DNA of 64,000 nucleotides from Phaeobacter italicus (GTDB taxonomy: Bacteria > Pseudomonadota > Alphaproteobacteria > Rhodobacterales > Rhodobacteraceae): contig NZ_CVRM01000031.1 in NCBI RefSeq assembly GCF_001258055.1, forward strand, positions 310,001 to 374,000. The letters are read 5' to 3'. Below, one piece after another: positions 45,199 through 53,082 of this stretch. The first letter of the stretch is position 1. The number at the start of each line of letters is the position of its first letter. Position numbers and translations under genes: made by a program. Under the pieces are notes generated by a model. It ran no database searches and had not been told where the DNA came from. It was given only the letters and a program-made list of their open reading frames with translations.

Positions 45199-45897
45199 TT
45201 GAAAACACTTGTCATCTGCTCGGGCGGGCTCGATTCCGTGTCCCTTGCCCATGTACTTGCTGCCCAAGGGCAGCTGTCGCGTTTGGTGTCGTTCGACTAC
45301 GGGCAGCGCCACCGCAAGGAACTCGACTACGCCGCCGCCTGCGGGCAGCGGCTTGGGGTTCCACATGAGATCATTGATATGCGTTCGATCGGTGCTGCGC
45401 TCAGCGGCTCGGCGTTGACGGATGATATCGATGTGCCGGACGGGCATTACGCCGAAGAGACCATGAAGGTCACTGTCGTGCCCAACCGGAACGCCATCAT
45501 GCTGACCATTGCCTACGGGATTGCCGCCGCCAAGGGCGACACGGCTGTCGCAACCGCGGTTCATGGCGGCGATCACTTCATCTACCCGGATTGTCGTCCG
45601 GCCTTTACCGACGCATTTGACGCAATGCAGCGCATGGCGCTGGATGGCTATGCTGACGTGTCGCTGGTGACGCCTTTTGTGCATCGCTCCAAAGGGGACA
45701 TTGTCGCCGCAGGAGCGGCCGTGAACACCCCCTTTGCCGAGACATGGTCCTGCTACAAGGGCGGCGAACATCACTGCGGGCGCTGCGGCACCTGCGTAGA
45801 GCGGCGCGAGGCCTTTGATCTGGCGGGGGTTGAGGATCCGACAGTCTATGCTGATCCCGATTTCTGGCGCACAGCGATCAAAGACGGGGGTGCGTGA
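45199..45897 (+). CDS. queC: 7-cyano-7-deazaguanine synthase
   Basis: This 232-residue ATP-dependent enzyme converts 7-carboxy-7-deazaguanine and ammonia to preQ0. It has the PP-loop SGGLDS at residues 8-13 and a C-terminal zinc site formed by the cysteines of SCYKGGEHHCGRCGTC. The start is TTG 45199 with AAGGA eight bases upstream; no ATG in frame gives the complete PP-loop. The weak TTG start plus the riboswitch that includes the ribosome site mark translation as the control point. queD begins on the last base of its stop codon. Confidence 0.96.
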   Translation: MKTLVICSGGLDSVSLAHVLAAQGQLSRLVSFDYGQRHRKELDYAAACGQRLGVPHEIIDMRSIGAALSGSALTDDIDVPDGHYAEETMKVTVVPNRNAIMLTIAYGIAAAKGDTAVATAVHGGDHFIYPDCRPAFTDAFDAMQRMALDGYADVSLVTPFVHRSKGDIVAAGAAVNTPFAETWSCYKGGEHHCGRCGTCVERREAFDLAGVEDPTVYADPDFWRTAIKDGGA

Positions 45898-46250
45898 TGT
45901 TCCGGATCACCAAGGAATTCCACTTCTCCGCGTCCCATCAGCTGACGCATCTGCCAGCGGATCACCAATGTGCCAGGCTGCATGGGCACAACTACATCGT
46001 GGTGGTCGAACTGGCGGGGGCCGAGCTGAACAGCGATGGCTTTGTGCGGGACTATCACGAGCTTGCACCGCTGAAGAATTACATCGACGGCAGCTTTGAT
46101 CACCGCCATCTGAATGACGTGATGGAGGGCCCCTCCACCGCAGAAAACATGGCGCGCTACTTCTACGATTGGTGCGTGTCGCGTTGGCCAGAAACCGCCG
46201 CTGTGCGGGTGTCCGAGACCCCGAAAACCTGGGCTGAGTATCGACCATGA
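45897..46250 (+). CDS. queD: 6-carboxytetrahydropterin synthase
   Basis: This 117-residue enzyme makes 6-carboxytetrahydropterin from dihydroneopterin triphosphate, the first pathway-specific step to queuosine. The zinc ligands are H14 (SASHQL) and H29/H31 (LHGHNY). C25 in QCARLHGH is the catalytic cysteine, and the C-terminal [13 protein letters not shown] carries the conserved Glu for pterin binding. The ATG shares one base with the queC stop (TGATG); a GTG one codon earlier is also possible. It overlaps queE by ATGA. Confidence 0.95.
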   Translation: MFRITKEFHFSASHQLTHLPADHQCARLHGHNYIVVVELAGAELNSDGFVRDYHELAPLKNYIDGSFDHRHLNDVMEGPSTAENMARYFYDWCVSRWPETAAVRVSETPKTWAEYRP

Positions 46251-46954
46251 GTTTACGTATCGCCGAAATTTTCGGCCCCACGATCCAGGGTGAAGGCGCC
46301 CTGATCGGGGAGCCAACAGTCTTCGTGCGCACAGGCGGTTGCGATTATCGCTGCAGCTGGTGCGACAGTCTCCATGCGGTGGACAGCAAGTTCCGCGACA
46401 CATGGATGCCAATGACAACTCGCGACGTCTGGGCAGAGGTCACGCATCTCAGTGGCGGGCAGCCGTTGACCGTGTCTCTGTCCGGCGGCAACCCGGCCAT
46501 CCAGGACTTTGCCGAGTTGATCGCCATGGGAAAAGAGGCGGGCTATCGCTTTGCCTGCGAAACCCAGGGATCGATCAGCCAGGCCTGGTTCAGCAAGCTG
46601 GACACGCTTGTGCTCAGCCCGAAACCGCCGTCCAGCGGACACAAGGTCGATTGGCTCAAATTCGGATCCTGTCTGGCGGCTGCAAAAGACTGCCCAAACG
46701 TGGTGCTGAAGATCGTGGTCTTTGACGAAGTGGACTACGACTGGGCGCGCGTAGTGGCGGATCGTTACCCGGAACTGCCGCTCTACCTTCAGCCCGGCAA
46801 CCCGACAGTCGATCCCGAAACTCCCGTTGATCTGACAGAGACGACCGCCCGCCTGCGTTGGTTGATCGACAAAGTCACAGCCGACAAGTGGTTTGCCCCG
46901 CGTGTGCTGCCGCAACTGCATGTCCTTGTCTGGGGCAATCAGCGCGGCGTCTGA
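46247..46954 (+). CDS. queE: 7-carboxy-7-deazaguanine synthase (radical SAM)
   Basis: This 235-residue radical SAM enzyme contracts carboxytetrahydropterin to 7-carboxy-7-deazaguanine. The cluster-binding cysteines are C32, C36 and C39 (CDYRCSWC), the classic CX3CX2C spacing. The preceding [19 protein letters not shown] block is typical of QueE and binds the substrate. ATG 46247 overlaps the queD stop (ATGA), so translation is coupled. QueE acts between QueD and QueC. Confidence 0.96.
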   Translation: MSLRIAEIFGPTIQGEGALIGEPTVFVRTGGCDYRCSWCDSLHAVDSKFRDTWMPMTTRDVWAEVTHLSGGQPLTVSLSGGNPAIQDFAELIAMGKEAGYRFACETQGSISQAWFSKLDTLVLSPKPPSSGHKVDWLKFGSCLAAAKDCPNVVLKIVVFDEVDYDWARVVADRYPELPLYLQPGNPTVDPETPVDLTETTARLRWLIDKVTADKWFAPRVLPQLHVLVWGNQRGV

Positions 46955-46998
46955 CCGGCGCAAGAGACCATATCGCAGGATCCCATTGGAGACGCATC

Positions 46999-47463
46999 AT
47001 GAGTGAAGATATCTACCAAAACCTCAAACAACTGGGCGGTGCCACCGTCATGCCGTCCAGCCCGGAAGACGCCGAATTGGAGCGCGTCGAAAATCCGCAG
47101 GCCGATGTGGCCTACAACGTGCGTTTCACAGCGCCGGAGTTCACGTCCCTCTGCCCGATGACGGGCCAGCCCGATTTCGCCCATCTGGTGATCGACTATG
47201 TCCCCGGCAAATGGCTGGTGGAAAGCAAATCGCTAAAGCTGTTCCTTGGCTCGTTCCGAAATCACGGTGCCTTCCACGAGGATTGCACTGTCTCCATCGC
47301 GCGCCGTCTTGCCGATTTCCTGGAGCCCCAATGGCTCCGGATTGGCGGATATTGGTATCCGCGAGGTGGTATTCCCATTGATGTCTTCTGGCAGACCGGG
47401 CCGCTGCCAGACGGCGTATGGATCCCCGATCAGGGCGTGCCGCCCTATCGTGGGCGGGGTTAA
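46999..47463 (+). CDS. queF: NADPH-dependent preQ0 reductase
   Basis: This 154-residue enzyme reduces the nitrile of preQ0 to the amine of preQ1. It is the short unimodular type (YkvM-like). The nucleophile is C52 in [11 protein letters not shown], the acid D59 follows, and the QueF motif reads [15 protein letters not shown] (residues 72-86). ATG 46999 is used; an opening at 46858 runs under queE. The gene lies 44 bases after queE and should be on the same transcript, so the product of this last enzyme is the ligand that controls queC. Confidence 0.96.
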   Translation: MSEDIYQNLKQLGGATVMPSSPEDAELERVENPQADVAYNVRFTAPEFTSLCPMTGQPDFAHLVIDYVPGKWLVESKSLKLFLGSFRNHGAFHEDCTVSIARRLADFLEPQWLRIGGYWYPRGGIPIDVFWQTGPLPDGVWIPDQGVPPYRGRG

Positions 47464-47512
47464 GATCTGCATCAGACGGATCATCCCCACCCGGCAGCGC
47501 CATACAGGCACA

Positions 47513-47546
47513 GATCACACCGGGCGGTGTCGCGCCCGGTGTGATC
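47513..47546. terminator. 14-bp inverted repeat between queF and the PAS gene
   Basis: GATCACACCGGGCG and CGCCCGGTGTGATC form a perfect 14-base-pair stem with a six-base loop, 49 bases after queF and 48 bases after the end of the convergent PAS gene. There is no T run on either side, so it may act as a bidirectional, factor-assisted terminator or transcript-end protector. Confidence 0.6.
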
Positions 47547-47594
47547 TTCCCCGACCTTGGTTCAGGTCATGGTCGCCCGTTCCTTCGGGCATCA

Positions 47595-48227
47595 TCACGC
47601 GTCCAGCTCGTTCGCAACAAACGAAGCCTTTGGCGCAGGTTCAAGAAAGCTGCTTGGAATGTCCCCGGGCAGCACACCCTTGTGCCGGTCAAGGTATAGA
47701 TTGATGCGGCTGTAAAGCGTGTTGCGCCGCATTTCCAAACAGCGGACCATCGCCTGTTTGGCATAGTCAAGAAGATGGTCGTGCTGTTCGTCCCGTTGCT
47801 GCAGTTCGCTTTGGCGACCGCTCAGAACCCCGTCGCCAGCAGGCTCTGATGTCCGGCTAAAGGCAGTGGCGAGCGGGAAATGCACCCCAAGCAAAAGGCA
47901 TGTCTCCTGCCCAAAGAAGATCGGATCTACATAGGTCAGGAACTCGATCACCCGCCCGTCTGCATGGGTGTTGGTCAGGATGAGCCGCAGCGACCTGCAT
48001 TCATCGCGCGCCTTGCGGATCTTGCGCACGGCCATCGGGTCAATTGAAGCACCAGTGAACAGCGGGCAGGGCGCGGCCAGCGCCTCGTCAATGCGATACC
48101 CGGTGGTGGTCTCAAACGCGCGGTTCACATAAGTGAGCCGCAGTTCGTCTGATGCTGGATCGATCAGCGAAATCGGCAAGGCGGAGTACTTCAGTATATT
48201 CCCGAGGAGATCGATTTCTTGGGGCAT
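47595..48227 (-). CDS. PAS/LOV-like sensory protein
   Basis: This 210-residue cytoplasmic protein has one PAS domain (about residues 5-120) aligned best with LOV photoreceptors. The sequence APCPLFTGASIDPMAVRKI occupies the place of the LOV GRNCRFLQGPxTDP helix, with C54 at the photo-adduct cysteine. TNTHADGRVIEF corresponds to LNYRKDGTPF. The Arg and Gln that usually hold FMN in that helix are missing, so flavin binding is uncertain. Residues 140-190 form a probable helical output segment (HDHLLDYAKQAMVRCLEMRRNTLY) without a kinase or DNA-binding domain. ATG 48227; no operon partners. It could be a short LOV/PAS regulator or a degenerate relative. Confidence 0.75.
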   Translation of the reverse strand: MPQEIDLLGNILKYSALPISLIDPASDELRLTYVNRAFETTTGYRIDEALAAPCPLFTGASIDPMAVRKIRKARDECRSLRLILTNTHADGRVIEFLTYVDPIFFGQETCLLLGVHFPLATAFSRTSEPAGDGVLSGRQSELQQRDEQHDHLLDYAKQAMVRCLEMRRNTLYSRINLYLDRHKGVLPGDIPSSFLEPAPKASFVANELDA

Positions 48228-48404
48228 ACGGAAACCTGATGAAACTAACGATGCAAATTAGATCCCCAACGCACGTCCTGTGCGTTTGGTTCCCGCGAAG
48301 ATTGAAAAAACTTCGCCGCGCCCGGTTTTCACTATTGATGCCTGTTTTGGGGGCTGAAGACAGCCTGACCTTAGGCTGGCAAGCGGGGCTAACCGTGTCG
48401 GTGC

Positions 48405-49184
48405 CTAGCTGGCAAAGGGATCCTGAGGGTAGCCCACGCGCGCCAGATACAGCCCGTGGCCGGGGCAGACCGGGCCACATGCTGCGCGATCACAGGCCTC
48501 CAGCGCGTCTTTTACGTCAACCGGATCCCATGCTCCGGCGCCAACGCGTTCCAATGTGCCGACAAAGCTGCGCACCTGATTGTGCAGAAAGGAGCGGGCC
48601 CGCACATGAAAATGGATCTCCGGCCCGGAAAAGCCCTGCACCCGTTCCACCCGCAGTTCATCCAGTGTCTTGAGCGGGCTCGCGGCCTGACAGATCGAGG
48701 AGCGGAAGGTCGTGAAATCATGCTGCCCCACCAGATGATCGGCGGCTTCCTGCATGGCGGCCACATCCAGATCATGGCTCAGCTGCCACACCTGACCTGC
48801 GTCATGTGTGGCGGGCGCGCGGCGGATCAGAATGCGGAACAGATACTGTCGCTCAATGGCCGAGAATCTGGCGTGCCAGTCGTCGTCCACCTGGGCGCAG
48901 TCCACGATCGCAACGGGGGCGGGCTTTAGGTGATAGTTCAGGGCCTCGGATAGACGAAAGGGATCCCATGCCTTGGCCATGTCGCAATGGGCCACCTGAC
49001 CCAGCCCATGTACGCCGGTGTCCGTCCGCCCTGCCGCTGCAATTGTGTGCGGGCCGGGTTCAAGTCGCGCAAGCGCATCCTCAATCGCCCCCTGAACAGA
49101 GGGCTGATCTTTCTGGCGCTGCCATCCGGCAAAAGGCGCGCCGTGGTATTCGACTTTCAAAGCAAAACGCGGCATGGCGGGCAA
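48405..49184 (-). CDS. truA: tRNA pseudouridine synthase A
   Basis: This 259-residue enzyme makes pseudouridine at positions 38-40 of the tRNA anticodon arm. The catalytic aspartate is D55 in [15 protein letters not shown]. The opening [18 protein letters not shown], the RYLFRI-like RQYLFRILI, and the C-terminal [20 protein letters not shown] are standard TruA blocks. Length is normal. It is divergent from ycjX with a 190-base gap and is not in an operon. The 177 bases between it and the PAS gene contain only two small hairpins (near 48266-48289 and 48360-48377). Confidence 0.96.
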   Translation of the reverse strand: MPAMPRFALKVEYHGAPFAGWQRQKDQPSVQGAIEDALARLEPGPHTIAAAGRTDTGVHGLGQVAHCDMAKAWDPFRLSEALNYHLKPAPVAIVDCAQVDDDWHARFSAIERQYLFRILIRRAPATHDAGQVWQLSHDLDVAAMQEAADHLVGQHDFTTFRSSICQAASPLKTLDELRVERVQGFSGPEIHFHVRARSFLHNQVRSFVGTLERVGAGAWDPVDVKDALEACDRAACGPVCPGHGLYLARVGYPQDPFAS

Positions 49185-49375
49185 GTAACCCGCCTGCGAA
49201 GTTCGTACAAGTCCCCGCGTGTCCCTCTCGCGGCTCTGGTTCTGCGCCCGCCGAGATGGGTGGCATCACGGGCAGGCAGTGCTTATCTTGGGAGTAATCA
49301 ACAGGATCACAGGGGCGGGGCAGCGATGCCCAAGGCCCCCTTCTCCTGAAATCGGGCAAGGCACGGGGCATCACT

Positions 49376-50791
49376 GTGGGACTTTCTTCAATCGCAGACG
49401 GCGTCTTGCGCAGCGTGGAAAACGCGGGCGCCTCCCTGTCGGAAACCCTGTTTGAGCCCTCCATCCGGCTGGGCGTCACAGGGCTGGCACGGGCGGGCAA
49501 GACGGTGTTCATCACCTCACTGGTGGCCAATCTGATGAACCGGGGCCGCATGGTGCAGCTGGCGGCAGTGCGCGATGGGCGGATCGAGACGGCTTTCCTG
49601 CAGCCCCAACCAGACGATACCGTGCCGCGGTTTGACTACGAACAGCACCTGGCCGCCCTGACAGGTCCACGCCCCTTTTGGCCCGACAGCACCCGCGCCG
49701 TGTCAGAGCTGCGGCTCAGCCTTCGGGTCCAGCCCAATGGTCTTCTATCCGGGTTGCAGGGGCCTCGTACACTGCATCTGGATATCGTTGACTATCCGGG
49801 AGAGTGGCTGCTGGATCTGGCGCTTTTGGACAAGACCTACGCCCAATGGAGCGACGAGGTTCTGACCCGGATCCGCAGCCGGAGCGAAGCGCAAACCTAT
49901 CTGGGCAAAGCCCAGAAAGCCGATGCAACGGCCCCCCACGACGAGGTGCAGGCGCAGGACTTGGCTGGCACGTTTGCAGAGTATCTTCAGGCCGCGCGCA
50001 CCGCCGGGTATTATGACTGCACGCCGGGGCGGTTCTTGTTGCCCGGTGATCTGGCGGGATCGCCGGTTCTGACCTTTGCCCCCCTGCCACAGAGCGACAC
50101 TGCCCCGCGCCGGTCCCTGCAGCGCGAGATGGAACGCAGGTTCGAGGCCTATAAATCCAAGGTGGTGAAGCCATTCTTCCGGGATCACTTTGCCCGCATC
50201 GACCGGCAGGTGGTGCTGGTGGACGCATTGAGCGCGATCCATTCTGGCCCGCGTGCGGTCGAAGACCTGCGCCACGCCATGACGGATATCCTCGCGGCGT
50301 TCCGGCCTGGGCGAAATGGCTTTCTGACCCAGATCCTGCGGGGAAAGCGGGTTGAAAAAATCCTGTTTGCCGCGACCAAGGCCGATCATCTGCACCATCA
50401 GCAGCACCCGCAGCTGACAGCTATCATCGAGGCGCTGACCCGTGACGCGCGCGACCGGGCGCGCTTTGCTGGGGCCGAAACTGCAGCGCTCTCGCTTGCA
50501 GCGCTGCGTGCCACGACCGAGGAAATGCGCCGTCACAACGGTGAAGACCTGCCCTGTGTGTGTGGCACCTTGCTTGATACGGGCAGACCGGCTGCGTTTT
50601 ATCCCGGTGCCTTGCCACAGGATCCTTCGCACCTGTTGACGCCCGCGCGACAGGGGGCGGAGAACTGGCTGGAGGGGGATTATCGGGCGATGTCCTTTGC
50701 GCCCGCGCCGCTGACCCTGCGTCCGGGGGACGGGCCACCTCATATCCGCTTGGACCGGGCGGCGGAGTTCCTGATCGGGGATCGTTTGTGA
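49376..50791 (+). CDS. ycjX: YcjX-like P-loop NTPase (DUF463)
   Basis: This 471-residue protein has a Walker A motif GLARAGKT (residues 36-43) in the RLGVTGLARAGKTVFITSLVANL context that defines the YcjX family, plus LHLDIVDYPGEWLLDL near 135-150, a dynamin-like G3-type motif. The family is stress-linked in enterobacteria; its precise reaction is unknown. The start is GTG 49376; the ribosome site is weak. The stop overlaps the GNAT gene by one base, and the TIGR01620/DUF697 partner follows, so the three are one operon. YcjX and YcjF are neighbours in many proteobacteria, which supports the call. Confidence 0.88.
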   Translation: MGLSSIADGVLRSVENAGASLSETLFEPSIRLGVTGLARAGKTVFITSLVANLMNRGRMVQLAAVRDGRIETAFLQPQPDDTVPRFDYEQHLAALTGPRPFWPDSTRAVSELRLSLRVQPNGLLSGLQGPRTLHLDIVDYPGEWLLDLALLDKTYAQWSDEVLTRIRSRSEAQTYLGKAQKADATAPHDEVQAQDLAGTFAEYLQAARTAGYYDCTPGRFLLPGDLAGSPVLTFAPLPQSDTAPRRSLQREMERRFEAYKSKVVKPFFRDHFARIDRQVVLVDALSAIHSGPRAVEDLRHAMTDILAAFRPGRNGFLTQILRGKRVEKILFAATKADHLHHQQHPQLTAIIEALTRDARDRARFAGAETAALSLAALRATTEEMRRHNGEDLPCVCGTLLDTGRPAAFYPGALPQDPSHLLTPARQGAENWLEGDYRAMSFAPAPLTLRPGDGPPHIRLDRAAEFLIGDRL

Positions 50792-51288
50792 TGCAGCCGC
50801 ACGCTGATACAACCCTGCGCCCGGCACGCAGCACGGATGCTGGCAAAATCGCCGAGATCCTGCATGGGTTTGAAACCGATACGCCGTGGATGCCAAAGCA
50901 GCACTCTGGCGCCGAGGCGATCCAGTTCTGCGCTACCATGATTGACCGGGGTTGGGTGACGATCGCCCAGAAACAAAACCGGGTTGTCGGCTTTATCGCG
51001 CAAGACGGGCCGGAGATCTGCGCGCTCTATATTCATCCTCAGGCCCGTGGGCTGGGGGTGGGCAAGGCGCTCTTGGACACGGCCAAAAGCAAGATTGATC
51101 ATCTGGACCTGTGGACCTTTCAGGAAAACACCGGCGCGCAGAGGTTTTATCTGCGGGAAGGGTTCCACGAAGTCGCCCGCACCGATGGGGCGCAGAACGA
51201 CGAAGGTCTGCCGGACATCCGCTACATCTGGCCCGCCGCCTGTTTGCAGACCGGCCAGAATAGCACCAGCGACAAGGGGCAGACATGA
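50791..51288 (+). CDS. GNAT-family N-acetyltransferase
   Basis: This 165-residue enzyme has the GNAT fold: RPARSTDAGKIAEILHGF at the N-terminus, the strand before the acetyl-CoA loop (EICALYIHPQARGLGVGKALLDTAK, residues about 72-96, with the Q/RxxGxG/A signature as ARGLGVGKAL) and the C-terminal LWTFQENTGAQRFYLREGFHEV block. The acceptor is unknown. Its ATG uses the last base of the ycjX stop and its stop overlaps the ycjF-like start by ATGA. An acetyltransferase lodged between the ycjX and ycjF homologues may modify one of them or a shared target, or may just be hitch-hiking. Confidence 0.88.
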   Translation: MQPHADTTLRPARSTDAGKIAEILHGFETDTPWMPKQHSGAEAIQFCATMIDRGWVTIAQKQNRVVGFIAQDGPEICALYIHPQARGLGVGKALLDTAKSKIDHLDLWTFQENTGAQRFYLREGFHEVARTDGAQNDEGLPDIRYIWPAACLQTGQNSTSDKGQT

Positions 51289-52325
51289 GCCGCCAGAAAG
51301 ACGCCATTCTCTTTGATCTGAGCGAAACGCCGAGCGCACAGCCGCATCCCAACGTGGCAGAGGCCCCGCCGGTGCCGGATCTCGACGGTGCGGCGGGGGA
51401 CGGGCTTGCGCCATCGCCTGCACTCGCACAGGCGGCCGAGCTGGCAGCGCGCCGTCCATCCCGGCTGGTGCGGTGGTTCTGGGCAAGCCTTTTGGCGTTG
51501 ACGGGCGCGGTTGTCTCGGTCGCGGCCTGGGAATTCGCAACCTCTCTCATTGACCGGGTGCCGCTCTTGGGCTGGGCCATCACCGCGGGGTTTGCGGTTG
51601 CGGTTGTGCTGGCTTTGGCACTGTGCCTGCGAGAGCTGGCGGCCCTGTCCCGTCTGCGCCGGGTGGAAACGCTGCGCACTGGCCAGCCCGACCTGACAGC
51701 CTCCAGTGATCCCGCGGCAGACCTCGCAGAAGCGCGCAGCTATGTGTCTGACCTTGAACGGTTCTACCACGGCCGCAAAGATCTGACCTGGGGGCTTGCG
51801 CGTCTGGCAGAACGCAAGACAGACGTCATGGATGCAGATGCGCTCCTGCAGTTGGCAGAGGCAGAGCTGATGGCCCCGATGGATGCCCGCGCACTAAAGG
51901 TGGTCGAGGGCGGCGCGCGTCAGGTCGCGACTGTCACAGCGCTGGTGCCGTTGGCACTGGCCGATGTGGTGACGGCCTTGTTCACCTCGCTGCGCATGAT
52001 CCGGCGGATTGCCGAAATCTATGGCGGGCGGTCAGGGTTCTTCAGCTCTTGGCGCCTCACGCGCGCGGTGCTTGCGCATCTGGTGGCAACCGGTGCGGTT
52101 GCGGTCGGGGATGATCTCTTGGAACCCGTGCTGGGCGGGTCGGTCCTGTCGAAACTGTCGCGTCGCTTTGGCGAAGGGTTGGTCAACGGGGCGCTGTCCG
52201 CGCGGGTTGGGATCGCCGCGATGGAGGTCTGCCGCCCGATGGCCTTTGGCCCGGATCGCCGCCCCAGTACGCGCCGCGTCATTCAGCGTGCGCTAACGGG
52301 GTTGTTTTCCAAGGAAAAGACCTGA
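51285..52325 (+). CDS. ycjF: YcjF-like membrane protein (TIGR01620/DUF697)
   Basis: This 346-residue inner-membrane protein has a hydrophilic N-terminus (about 60 residues), two closely spaced membrane helices (about 65-90 and 98-118) and a soluble C-terminal DUF697 domain with SLRMIRRIAEIYGGRSGFFSSWRL and VTALFTSLRM segments. The family is widely paired with YcjX. It overlaps the GNAT gene by ATGA and ends two bases before the stop of the convergent hemoglobin gene. Function is unknown; a role with YcjX in membrane stress is the usual suggestion. Confidence 0.87.
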   Translation: MSRQKDAILFDLSETPSAQPHPNVAEAPPVPDLDGAAGDGLAPSPALAQAAELAARRPSRLVRWFWASLLALTGAVVSVAAWEFATSLIDRVPLLGWAITAGFAVAVVLALALCLRELAALSRLRRVETLRTGQPDLTASSDPAADLAEARSYVSDLERFYHGRKDLTWGLARLAERKTDVMDADALLQLAEAELMAPMDARALKVVEGGARQVATVTALVPLALADVVTALFTSLRMIRRIAEIYGGRSGFFSSWRLTRAVLAHLVATGAVAVGDDLLEPVLGGSVLSKLSRRFGEGLVNGALSARVGIAAMEVCRPMAFGPDRRPSTRRVIQRALTGLFSKEKT

Positions 52326-52327
52326 AC

Positions 52328-52780
52328 CTAGAACAGTTTGGGCGGGGCGTTCTTGGGCTGGCGCATTGCAACGACGCCAGTACGAAACCCCTCTCCGATG
52401 CGGTCGGCCAGGGCGCCCCACTGGCGCGCTGTCAGCTCCGGCAGCTCTGCCTGCAGCACCTCGTGAAACAGCCCCAGCCAGATCGGGAAATGCTCTTCGC
52501 GCACGTCAGGGCGGCTGACATGGATCCGCATTGGATTGCCGCTATAGCATTTCTCCCGCAGGATCGCATTGCGCCAGAAACGCGCGATCTTCTCCTCATG
52601 TTCGGGCCAATCCTCCACATGGGCGCCAAACACCGGCCCCAGCACGTCGTGTGACCGCACCCGGCCGTAAAACACCGCAACAACCCGGCTGATCTGTTCC
52701 GCTGAAATGTCGAAACGGGCCAGCGGAGCCTCAGGGCGAGAGGGGGAACCGGCAGTGGGGGAGGGGGCAGGATCGGACAT
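52328..52780 (-). CDS. Group III truncated hemoglobin
   Basis: This is a 150-residue heme protein of the truncated globin fold. Matches to the group III subfamily are the VVAVFYGRVRSHDVLGPVFGAHVEDWPEHEEKI stretch (helices A-C and the distal side), FWRNAILREKCYSGNPMRIH, and the HFPIWLGLFHEVLQ segment, whose first His is the likely proximal heme ligand. The C-terminal AMRQPKNAPPKLF tail is flexible. ATG 52780 follows a GGAG ribosome site; an upstream in-frame ATG at 52807 is possible. It could bind NO or oxygen. It is a single gene, convergent with ycjF. Confidence 0.9.
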   Translation of the reverse strand: MSDPAPSPTAGSPSRPEAPLARFDISAEQISRVVAVFYGRVRSHDVLGPVFGAHVEDWPEHEEKIARFWRNAILREKCYSGNPMRIHVSRPDVREEHFPIWLGLFHEVLQAELPELTARQWGALADRIGEGFRTGVVAMRQPKNAPPKLF

Positions 52781-52905
52781 CTGGGTGGTCTCCACTAAGT
52801 CAGCCACTATTTACGGCAGCGATCCGGCAGACAAAAGAGGGCCGGCGCATCTGCCGCATGGGGCAGGGACCGGCCTGTGCCGCCTCGATGCGGCACATCT
52901 GCCGC

Positions 52906-52934
52906 TTTACCCTGCGCGCAGCCCACCCTATAAG
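52906..52934 (+). promoter_or_regulatory. Candidate ileS promoter
   Basis: TTTACC (52906-52911), a 17-base spacer and TATAAG (52929-52934) form a near-consensus sigma-70-like promoter. It lies in the 302-base gap between the hemoglobin gene and ileS and gives a leader of about 140 bases. No T-box-like element was seen. Confidence 0.6.
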
Positions 52935-53082
52935 GCCCTCATGTCCCAGATTGCGGCCATCATTATTCGAATTATATCCCCGGCGCTCTGACTGACTTCG
53001 AGCTGCCGGGCAAAGGCGCTTGAGCGATCGCGCCGAACCGAATATCCCAAAATCCGACCAGATCATCCAAAGGACGCTGCAC

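Noticed and set aside
52781-53082. T-box or other tRNA-sensing leader before ileS
   Set aside because: No T-box sequence or specifier-loop-like structure was seen; only a promoter and short hairpin are supported.
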